A stretch of DNA of 9,825 nucleotides from contig CAMOEE010000086.1 in NCBI GenBank assembly GCA_946611835.1, forward strand, positions 1 through 9,825, given 5' to 3'. How positions within the stretch are numbered: the stretch's first letter is position 1; each line of letters opens with the position of its first letter. The translations under genes and the position numbers were made by a program. The notes below the pieces were generated by a model. That model did no database searches and had not been told where the DNA came from. It was given only the letters and a program-made list of their open reading frames with translations. This document shows positions 1 through 5,074 of this stretch, piece by piece. The DNA is from an uncultured Treponema sp. GTDB lineage: Bacteria > Spirochaetota > Spirochaetia > Treponematales > Treponemataceae.

Positions 1-53
1 CCAACGACAGGCAGATTTTCAGTCTGCTGCTCTACCAACTGAGCTACACCGGC
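1..53 (-). tRNA. tRNA-Phe (GAA), 3' part cut off by the window edge
   Basis: Read on the minus strand, this begins with acceptor strand GCCGGTG, then TA, a D arm with the GCTC/GAGC stem around AGTTGGTA, an anticodon stem GCAGA/TCTGC around loop CTGAAAA, a five-base variable loop and the first T-stem strand GTTGG. The anticodon is GAA, which reads phenylalanine codons. The T loop, second T-stem strand and 3' acceptor strand (about 20-23 nt) lie outside the window, so it cannot be seen whether CCA is encoded. A consensus-like promoter lies directly upstream, so it is probably transcribed on its own rather than only by readthrough from cca. Confidence 0.95.
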
Positions 54-74
54 ATTTGTCGTGTGACGGTGTTA

Positions 75-103
75 AATATATACCTTTTGAAAAAAAATGT
101 CAA
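75..103 (-). promoter_or_regulatory. Sigma-70 promoter for tRNA-Phe
   Basis: On the minus strand TTGACA (103-98), a 17-base spacer and TATATT (80-75) form a near-consensus housekeeping promoter. Transcription would start near position 68, about 15 nt before the mature tRNA 5' end at 53. It sits directly downstream of the cca stop codon and its A/T hairpin. Confidence 0.75.
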
Positions 104-108
104 CAGGT

Positions 109-141
109 AAAAATAAAAAATTTGAAAAATTTTTTATTTTT
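109..141 (-). terminator. A/T-only hairpin at the end of cca
   Basis: Bases 109-123 and 127-141 are perfect reverse complements (15 bp) around a 3-base loop. Every stem pair is A-T. On the minus strand the hairpin contains the cca stop codon (136-134), and a T-rich stretch forms its 3' arm. It has the position and symmetry of an intrinsic terminator but lacks the usual GC-rich stem, so its strength is uncertain. Confidence 0.45.
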
Positions 142-1540
142 TTTCTGAAAGCTTTTTGGCCACCTTCAGGAGCTTTTCCCTGTCATTCATCTCCGGGTCG
201 TCAAGTACGCACTGGAAAAGTTCTGAAAGGATAGAGCCGAGTCTTTTTCCGGCGGGGATTCCTGCCTTGATAAGGTCGTTCCCGTTTACGGCGAGGTCTT
301 TTAGGGAGAGGGCTGTCTCCTTTGAGCGGATTTCGTCAACCCTTTCCTTGAGTCGGAGGAGGTTCCTGATTCCGTCGCTGCCCGGCTCTGGTTTCCTCCT
401 GTATTTTCCGTACATGTCGGCGAGCCTGAGGTCGTGGAGGTCGTCCAGGTATTCTTCACCGACTTTTACGATGAACCTTCTGATTGCTGCGTCCGTCCAG
501 TTCTCCTCGAAATGGAACATGTGGTTTTCTACCAGGTGCGAGACATGCTCTATCATGGCATTCGAGAACTTGAGGCGTGTGAGGATGGTGCGGGCTAGCT
601 CCGATGAGAAAAGTTCGTGCCTGTAAAAGTGAATTATATCCACGAAGTTTCCAGAGCCTGCCGGATGCTCGACTTTTTCGATGCTCTTTGCCTTTACTTT
701 GCCGATGTCGTGGAAAAGTGCCGAGAGCCTCACCGGAAGATTGTCTTGGGGGGCTCCGTCGCAGGCGTAGAGATTGTGGTCGAGGACATCGAACACATGG
801 TAGCTTCGGATGTCAGACTGTGAGCACCCCCTGCATTCGGAAAGCTCGGGGATGAATGCTTTAAGGATTCCTGTCTCTTCCATGCGGCGGAGGGCTGTTG
901 AAGGCTCCTTTGAATGCAGTATTTTCTCCAGCTCGTCACGGAATCGTTCCATGGAGATTGATTTTATCTTTTCCTGAACTTCCCTTTGTTTTATTGCATC
1001 ATAGGTACCGCCGTCGATATCGAAATTGAGCTGGCTTGAGAAGCGGATTGCCCTGATTGGTCTTAGTCCGTCCTCAAGGAAGCGGTCCTTTGCCTTTCCG
1101 ACTGTCCGTATGATTTTTGATTTTATGTCTTTCTGGCCGTCGAATGGATCGATCAGCTTTCCGTCTGTCAGGGAGGCTGCGATTGCGTTCATGGTGAAAT
1201 CTCGCCTTGAAAGATCGTCTTCCAGGGTCGCGTCGAATTTGACGCTGTCAGGGTGCCTTCCGTCGGAGTAGCCTGACTCGCTCCTGAAAGTCGTGGCCTC
1301 GATTTCCTTGCCCATAAAATGTATCGTGACGGTTCCGTGCTTTATCCCGGTGGGGATTACCTTGTGAAAGATTCTGATTATGTCTTCCGGCTTTGCGTTT
1401 GTCGTTATGTCCCAGTCGCTTGCGTCCTTTCCGAGAAGAACGTCTCGGACTGCTCCGCCTACAAGGTATGCCTCAAAACCGTTTTCTGTGAATATTTCGT
1501 TTAGTTTTTTCAGGGTCTCAGGAATCGATATGGATTTCAT
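134..1540 (-). CDS. cca: CCA-adding tRNA nucleotidyltransferase with HD domain
   Basis: A 468-aa cytosolic enzyme that adds or repairs the 3'-CCA end of tRNAs from CTP and ATP without a nucleic acid template. Seen in the sequence: the nucleotidyltransferase signature LVGGAVRD (residues 26-33) with metal-binding D42 and D44 in DWD, the RRDFTMNA motif (112-119), and the nucleotide-selecting EDGLR motif (156-160) followed by PIRAIRF, all typical of class II enzymes. A C-terminal HD domain has H255 and LFHDIGK (275-281), as in bacterial Cca proteins with phosphohydrolase activity. Length is normal for the HD-containing form. The start has only a weak AGG ahead of it but gives the expected N-terminus. 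It lies 13 nt downstream of the small membrane-protein gene on the same strand, so the two are probably co-transcribed. Full CCA-adding activity, rather than CC- or A-adding only, is inferred. Confidence 0.93.
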   Translation of the reverse strand: MKSISIPETLKKLNEIFTENGFEAYLVGGAVRDVLLGKDASDWDITTNAKPEDIIRIFHKVIPTGIKHGTVTIHFMGKEIEATTFRSESGYSDGRHPDSVKFDATLEDDLSRRDFTMNAIAASLTDGKLIDPFDGQKDIKSKIIRTVGKAKDRFLEDGLRPIRAIRFSSQLNFDIDGGTYDAIKQREVQEKIKSISMERFRDELEKILHSKEPSTALRRMEETGILKAFIPELSECRGCSQSDIRSYHVFDVLDHNLYACDGAPQDNLPVRLSALFHDIGKVKAKSIEKVEHPAGSGNFVDIIHFYRHELFSSELARTILTRLKFSNAMIEHVSHLVENHMFHFEENWTDAAIRRFIVKVGEEYLDDLHDLRLADMYGKYRRKPEPGSDGIRNLLRLKERVDEIRSKETALSLKDLAVNGNDLIKAGIPAGKRLGSILSELFQCVLDDPEMNDREKLLKVAKKLSEKK

Positions 1541-1553
1541 GACCTGAATTATA

Positions 1554-1916
1554 TCAGAATGTGATTCCTTCTGAAAGTAAATTTATTGTCAGTGATGCGA
1601 CTGAAATCGTTATGCTCAGGATGAGAAGGATTATGTAGCATACAAGGTGAAAGAGAAGCCTTAATTTTTTGTCCTTCAGCGTGTAGAAGATGCATTCAAT
1701 TATGGCCATACCTGTGAAGAAGGAGAGGGAAATTGCGGTGAAGGCTATGATGCTCAGAATCATCTTGAGGTTTTCGTCGAGAAAAGTCTGGTGATTGCCA
1801 GTAATGAAAAAAAGTATGATTGCTGCAAGTGTCAGCGAAAGGAAGACTGTAGCCCGGCGGGTGAGCCTGAGAAGGGGCGGAAGCCGGCGTGTTTTTTTTC
1901 GTTTTGTATTTTTCAT
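1554..1916 (-). CDS. Small three-helix membrane protein, function unknown
   Basis: A 120-aa protein not recognised as a named family. It has a strongly basic N-terminus (about ten Lys/Arg in the first 21 residues) and three hydrophobic stretches at roughly residues 22-41, 50-78 and 86-115, separated by short charged loops, so it should be an inner-membrane protein with the basic N-terminus in the cytoplasm. No catalytic motif or Cys cluster is visible. It is the upstream gene of a two-gene minus-strand unit with cca (13 nt gap) and is divergent from aroH. No clear Shine-Dalgarno sequence precedes the ATG; a weak GGGGAAG lies 13 bases or more upstream. The open frame, membrane pattern and operon position support a real gene, but linkage to cca need not mean a shared function. 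Confidence 0.7.
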   Translation of the reverse strand: MKNTKRKKTRRLPPLLRLTRRATVFLSLTLAAIILFFITGNHQTFLDENLKMILSIIAFTAISLSFFTGMAIIECIFYTLKDKKLRLLFHLVCYIILLILSITISVASLTINLLSEGITF

Positions 1917-1922
1917 TGTTTG

Positions 1923-1952
1923 TTGAACTGCTTCCCCAAAAAAAGTTATACT
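1923..1952 (+). promoter_or_regulatory. Probable promoter for aroH
   Basis: TTGAAC (1923-1928), an 18-base spacer and TATACT (1947-1952) form a reasonable sigma-70 promoter. Transcription would start near 1959, leaving an untranslated leader of about 70 nt before the aroH ATG at 2028. Its -10 overlaps a possible -10 pointing the other way. Confidence 0.5.
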
Positions 1953-1973
1953 GTCAGCCTATTTTAGCAAAAA
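1945..1973 (-). promoter_or_regulatory. Possible divergent promoter for the membrane protein-cca unit
   Basis: On the minus strand TATAAC (1950-1945) is a good -10. A -35 at the right 17-base distance (1973-1968, TTTTTG) is poor. Start would be near 1938, 22 nt before the membrane-protein ATG. A promoter is needed in this gap because the upstream gene points away, but this exact one is tentative. Confidence 0.3.
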
Positions 1974-2027
1974 ATCTTTTCATAAAAAAGATGTCAATGC
2001 CGCCTGGCGGTGTTTTAAGGGGTAAAT

Positions 2028-2405
2028 ATGTCACAAAGGCTTTTCGCAATCCGTGGCGCGACTGGCGCTGAGAACAATGCCGAATCAATCCGTAAGAATG
2101 TCTGCGAGATGTGCCTGTCTCTTTTCTCGAAGAATTCTCTTTCGCAGAAAGACTTCGTCTCGATTCAGTTCACTATGACAGATGATCTCGATGCGATGAA
2201 TCCGGCTGCGGCCCTGCGCCGTGGCCAGAGCGAATTCGATGTCTCTCTGATTCCGCTTTTCTGCTCTCAGGAACCCAAAGTCTCAGGTTCTCCGGAGAAG
2301 ATGATTCGTGTCCTCGTCACGGTTTACATGGACGAGGATGCGCTTCCTGTTCCTGTCTATATCAATGGCGGGGAAAAGCTCAGACCGGATTTTGCAAAAA
2401 AATAA
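2028..2405 (+). CDS. aroH: Chorismate mutase, monofunctional AroH type
   Basis: A 125-aa cytosolic enzyme predicted to convert chorismate to prephenate, the committed step towards phenylalanine and tyrosine. It aligns along its length with Bacillus subtilis AroH as I recall that sequence: AIRGATGAE at 7-15 (R9 equals catalytic R7), DLDAMNPAAALR at 53-64, CSQE at 79-82 (C79 and E82 equal C75 and E78), IRVLVTV at 93-99 (R94 equals R90), VYI at 110-112 (Y111 equals Y108) and LRPDF at 118-122. This is the trimeric alpha/beta-barrel fold, not the helical AroQ fold. One difference is N58 where Bacillus has the active-site F57, and A61 where it has K60. A clear Shine-Dalgarno AAGGGG (2017-2022) precedes the ATG. 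It stands as its own unit with a promoter and terminator; no other aromatic pathway gene is adjacent. Confidence 0.88.
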   Translation: MSQRLFAIRGATGAENNAESIRKNVCEMCLSLFSKNSLSQKDFVSIQFTMTDDLDAMNPAAALRRGQSEFDVSLIPLFCSQEPKVSGSPEKMIRVLVTVYMDEDALPVPVYINGGEKLRPDFAKK

Positions 2406-2409
2406 AAAA

Positions 2410-2437
2410 AATAGCGAAAAAAATGTTTTTCGCTATT
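2410..2437 (+). terminator. Terminator hairpin of aroH
   Basis: A perfect 12-bp inverted repeat (2410-2421 with 2426-2437, loop AATG) begins five bases after the aroH stop codon, with an A-rich left arm and T-rich right arm. A run of seven T follows at 2443-2449. The last two bases of the hairpin are the first two of the next promoter's -35 box. Confidence 0.7.
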
Positions 2438-2464
2438 GACACTTTTTTTGATGTCATGTAATAT
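2436..2464 (+). promoter_or_regulatory. Promoter of the tRNA-Thr/tRNA-Tyr unit
   Basis: Consensus TTGACA (2436-2441), a 17-base spacer and TAATAT (2459-2464). Predicted start is near 2471, about 29 nt before mature tRNA-Thr. The -35 overlaps the end of the aroH terminator hairpin. Confidence 0.8.
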
Positions 2465-2499
2465 TAATACCGTTCCACAGCACAAATGCTAGAACATCT

Positions 2500-2572
2500 G
2501 CTGCTTTAGCTCAGTTGGTAGAGCACGTGATTTGTAATCTCGGGGTCGTGGGTCCAAGTCCTACAAGCAGCT
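2500..2572 (+). tRNA. tRNA-Thr (TGT)
   Basis: A complete 73-nt class I tRNA: acceptor GCTGCTT with AAGCAGC, D stem GCTC/GAGC around AGTTGGTA, anticodon loop TTTGTAA with anticodon TGT, variable loop GGGTC, T stem GTGGG/CCTAC and discriminator T. CCA is not encoded; the next bases are TAA. Two oddities are a T-T mismatch at the 29-41 pair of the anticodon stem and a T loop TCCAAGT with C rather than T at position 55. The stem otherwise pairs fully (one G-T in the T stem), so it looks functional. Confidence 0.95.
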
Positions 2573-2587
2573 TAACCGAAAGGTTAA
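2572..2587 (+). other. GAAA-tetraloop hairpin in the spacer between the two tRNAs
   Basis: TTAACC (2572-2577), loop GAAA (2578-2581) and GGTTAA (2582-2587) form a perfect 6-bp stem capped by a GNRA tetraloop. It fills the 16-nt spacer between tRNA-Thr and tRNA-Tyr almost exactly, starting on the tRNA-Thr discriminator base. A role in keeping the spacer structured for tRNA end processing is inference. Confidence 0.6.
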
Positions 2588-2588
2588 T

Positions 2589-2670
2589 GGGGAGTTCGCA
2601 TAGCGGCAATTGCGGCGGACTGTAAATCCGCTCCCTTTCGGGTTCGGGGGTCCGAGTCCCTCACTCCCCA
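2589..2670 (+). tRNA. tRNA-Tyr (GTA), class II with long variable arm
   Basis: A complete 82-nt tRNA: acceptor GGGGAGT with ACTCCCC, anticodon stem GCGGA/TCCGC around CTGTAAA with anticodon GTA, and a 14-nt variable arm whose CCC/GGG stem closes on TTTC, as expected for bacterial tRNA-Tyr. The T stem is GGGGG/CCCTC with one G-T pair, the T loop is TCCGAGT and the discriminator is A. CCA is not encoded. As in the neighbouring tRNA-Thr, position 55 is C instead of T. It is co-transcribed with tRNA-Thr; Thr-Tyr tandem pairs are common in bacteria. Confidence 0.95.
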
Positions 2671-2672
2671 CT

Positions 2673-2708
2673 AAAACGGTCTTGATTTTTTCAAGGCCGT
2701 TTTTTTTT
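2673..2708 (+). terminator. Strong intrinsic terminator of the tRNA unit
   Basis: A 10-bp stem with one G-T pair (2676-2685 with 2691-2700, GC-rich at its base: ACGG/CCGT) has a T5 loop and is followed by eight T (2701-2708). The A run before it (2673-2675) can extend the stem into the T tract. Confidence 0.9.
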
Positions 2709-2756
2709 ATATTTTTTTTCGTCTTTTCTTTACCCGGAGTTTTTCAGTCTTTTTCT

Positions 2757-2785
2757 TTGACAAATGATTGCGTTGGGTTTATAAT
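2757..2785 (+). promoter_or_regulatory. Consensus promoter of the hydrolase-mltG-dnaG-rpoD operon
   Basis: TTGACA (2757-2762), a 17-base spacer and TATAAT (2780-2785) are an exact match to the sigma-70 consensus. Start would be near 2792, giving a leader of about 70 nt before GTG 2861. Its position also rules out the upstream ATG at 2768, which lies inside the promoter spacer. Confidence 0.9.
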
Positions 2786-2860
2786 ATCTCGAGAAATTTT
2801 TATGTCCCTGAAGGCTTGGCTTTCCTGCCTTTGTTTTCTGGGAGCGGTGGGGTCACGCAG

Positions 2861-3799
2861 GTGAATGTTCATTTTTGGGGGGTCAGGGGATCTATCCCGA
2901 CTCCTTTATCATCTCAGCAGCTTCGTATAAAACTTATCGCAGCCTTGCAGCGGATTAAACCCGAGGATATCGTGTCCGAAGAGGCCAGAGAAAAATTCGT
3001 TGAGTCCTTGCCCTGGTGGATTCGCGGTACTGTCGGCGGAAACACTCCTTGCGTTGAGCTTACTCTTAAAGACAAGACGAAGATTGTGTTTGATGCCGGT
3101 TCCGGTATGCGTGTCATGGGCAAATTTTCCGATCCTCCCGCCGATGGTCACTATCATCTTTTTATGTCGCATTTCCATTGGGATCATATTCAGGGGCTTC
3201 CTTTCTTCGATGCGGCATACAATCCTAATATCATTTTTGATGTCTACTCGCCCTATGAGGACATGAAGGAATATTTCGCCAGACAGATGGTCGCTCCCTA
3301 TTATCCTGTTGATTTTTCTGCTATTGAAAAGCATTTTGTTTTCCACAAAATCCAGCCGGGAGAGAGCATGGAGCTTGGCAGTGCGGTGATTACTTGTGCC
3401 AGGATGTCTCATCCGGGCGATTCCTACAGCTACGCCGTCGTTGAGGATTCCCATAAATTCGTCTATGCGACCGATACGGAGCTTTCCACAAAAGATTTCC
3501 TCAGCTCCGATGTTAGGGCGGCGGTTTTTGAGAATGCCGATGTGATGCTCATTGACTGTCAGTATACGGTTGAGGAAGCCCTGCGTAAGGTTAACTGGGG
3601 TCATTCCGCTTTCTGTTATGCCATTGATTTTGCGGCGGCATGGAATGTCAAGAAGATGTATATGTTCCACCATGAGCCTACATATGATGACCGCAAGCTG
3701 AGCACTATTCTTGATGCGGCCGTGTGGTACGCCAATTATATTTCCGGAGATTCGCTTAAAATAGCCATTGCCTGCGAGGGGGATTCTTTCGACTTATGA
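2861..3799 (+). CDS. Metallo-beta-lactamase-fold metal-dependent hydrolase (PhnP/phosphodiesterase-like)
   Basis: A 312-aa cytosolic protein of the metallo-beta-lactamase superfamily, closest in style to the PhnP-like phosphodiesterase branch; the substrate cannot be read from the sequence. Seen: N-terminal HFWGVRGSIPTP (4-15), GGNTPCVEL (59-67), the metal motif SHFHWDH with H104, H106, D108 and H109, then H184 in MSHPGD, D205 in YATDTE and H270/H271 in FHHEP, a full set of ligands for two metals. An extra helical, charged stretch (about 16-56) separates the first two motifs. I chose GTG 2861 because the family N-terminus begins there and the promoter covers any earlier ATG in frame; GGTGGGG at 2846-2852 is a modest ribosome binding site. 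First gene of the operon; its stop overlaps the next start as ATGA. Confidence 0.85.
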   Translation: MNVHFWGVRGSIPTPLSSQQLRIKLIAALQRIKPEDIVSEEAREKFVESLPWWIRGTVGGNTPCVELTLKDKTKIVFDAGSGMRVMGKFSDPPADGHYHLFMSHFHWDHIQGLPFFDAAYNPNIIFDVYSPYEDMKEYFARQMVAPYYPVDFSAIEKHFVFHKIQPGESMELGSAVITCARMSHPGDSYSYAVVEDSHKFVYATDTELSTKDFLSSDVRAAVFENADVMLIDCQYTVEEALRKVNWGHSAFCYAIDFAAAWNVKKMYMFHHEPTYDDRKLSTILDAAVWYANYISGDSLKIAIACEGDSFDL

Positions 3800-3996
3800 C
3801 AGAGCAGGAATCTTTATCACCAGCTTCGCTCTCGCTTGAGTATAATTTCAACGAGCGGGAAATCCGGAGCCTTGCCCGCTTTTTGAGGAACAATCAGGAG
3901 CAGATTCCTGATGCGCTTCTTGCTTTTGCCACTAAGGTTGAGCGGGCCATTTATAATTCAATGTCAATCGATGAGGCCGAGGCATTCTATTCATGA
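3796..3996 (+). CDS. Small 66-aa protein, function unknown, coupled to both neighbours
   Basis: Not recognised as a known family. The protein is charged, has no Cys and no membrane segment, and looks largely helical, especially residues 18-49 (FNEREIRSLARFLRNN and onward) and the acidic C-terminus. Its ATG overlaps the hydrolase stop and its stop overlaps the mltG start, each as ATGA, a strong sign of a translated, co-regulated gene in between. A GAGGGGG stretch (3776-3782) lies 13 bases before the ATG, a little far but usable; re-initiation by terminating ribosomes is likely. Codon style matches its neighbours. It could be a small regulator or partner of the hydrolase or of MltG, but nothing in the sequence decides this. 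Confidence 0.75.
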   Translation: MTEQESLSPASLSLEYNFNEREIRSLARFLRNNQEQIPDALLAFATKVERAIYNSMSIDEAEAFYS

Positions 3997-5066
3997 GAAA
4001 AACAAAAAATAAAAAAAACGGATTCCTTTCGTTCGTGCTGTCCCTTTTGGGTTGCATTGTCCTTGCCGTTCTGGCATGTTTCCTTGCTTTCAGGTTGTCC
4101 TTGTCCGCTCCTGACTCAAAGGCCAACGCAAAGTCGGTCCGTGTCGAGGTGCCGTCTGGCGCTACGGTTCAGCGTATCGGTGAAATTCTTGTGTCCGAGG
4201 GGCTTATACGCTCTGACAGGGCCTTTTATCTTGCTGCCCGTTTTCCTTTCCTCTCATTCCGAAAAGCTGTCCCTGTCATGCGCTCCGGCTATTACAGCGT
4301 AAGCTCATCGATGAATGCCCTCCAGATTATGGATTTGCTTGAGTCCGGTCTCCAGGATTATTCTAAGGTTTCTGTTCCGGAAGGTCTTACTATCAGGAAG
4401 GTCGCCGCCCTGCTTGAGAAAAAAGGTGTCTGTTCCTCACAGGATTTTATTGCCGCAGCCTGCGATCCATCTCTTCTTGAAAAATATTCGGTTCCTGGCC
4501 AGTCTTTCGAGGGCTTCTTGTTCCCGGATACATATTATTTTTCTCCTGACATGAATGCAGTGGCCGTTTTAGAGATTATGGTCGAGTCCTTCTTTAAAAA
4601 AATCTCCGAAATTCCCTACTTTGCCGGTAAGTCTCCCTCGCAGTTTTATGAAGACCTTGTCCTGGCCTCGATTGTTGAGAGGGAATATCGTGTGGCCGAT
4701 GAGGCTCCGCTGATTGCGAGCGTTTTCCGTAACCGGATTGAAGTCGGTGCCGGGCTTTATTCCTGCGCCACGATTGAATACATCATCACGGAAATTCAGG
4801 GAAAGCCGCATCCTGATGTCATTACGTACGATGACCTAAAGATTGACAGCCCATACAATACTTATAAATGGGCGGCGCTTCCTCCATCTCCCATTTCGAA
4901 CCCGGGGCTTGTGGCCTTGAATGCTGTCGGAAACACTCCCAAGACTGATTATTTTTACTTTACGCTAACGGACTCCAATGCCGGCAGCCATACATTCTCA
5001 AAGTCTTTCAATGCCCATGTTAAGGCTGGAAGCCAGTTCAAGACTAAAAAATCCGGGAACAACTAG
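3993..5066 (+). CDS. mltG: Endolytic murein transglycosylase MltG (YceG family)
   Basis: A 357-aa inner-membrane protein predicted to cleave nascent glycan strands of peptidoglycan and so set their length. Seen: a basic cytoplasmic start, one membrane helix (about 11-33), an N-terminal LysM-like part (about 48-125, VEVPSGATVQRIGEIL) and the YceG domain with EGFLFPDTYYF (173-183), catalytic E229 in LASIVERE, FRNRI (245-249), and DSPYNTYKWAALPPSPISNPG (285-305). Where many family members have a Q-T-D-P-T segment, this one has LYSCAT (255-260). Length is normal. The start overlaps the 66-aa gene by four bases and GAGG (3979-3982) is a well-placed Shine-Dalgarno. In many bacteria mltG sits elsewhere; here it leads into dnaG, placing cell-wall and replication genes in one transcript. 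Older databases call this family aminodeoxychorismate lyase-like, which is wrong. Confidence 0.92.
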   Translation: MRKTKNKKNGFLSFVLSLLGCIVLAVLACFLAFRLSLSAPDSKANAKSVRVEVPSGATVQRIGEILVSEGLIRSDRAFYLAARFPFLSFRKAVPVMRSGYYSVSSSMNALQIMDLLESGLQDYSKVSVPEGLTIRKVAALLEKKGVCSSQDFIAAACDPSLLEKYSVPGQSFEGFLFPDTYYFSPDMNAVAVLEIMVESFFKKISEIPYFAGKSPSQFYEDLVLASIVEREYRVADEAPLIASVFRNRIEVGAGLYSCATIEYIITEIQGKPHPDVITYDDLKIDSPYNTYKWAALPPSPISNPGLVALNAVGNTPKTDYFYFTLTDSNAGSHTFSKSFNAHVKAGSQFKTKKSGNN

Positions 5067-5074
5067 AACTGCTT

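Noticed and set aside
156..626. Plus-strand open frame of 156 codons opposite cca
   Set aside because: It is Ser/Arg/Phe-rich shadow coding opposite a clear CCA-adding enzyme and matches nothing known.
2909..3673. Long open frame (254 codons) on the minus strand opposite the hydrolase
   Set aside because: The plus-strand frame carries the full set of metallo-beta-lactamase motifs, a consensus promoter and tight junctions. The antisense frame shows no recognisable family and is a by-product of codon bias.
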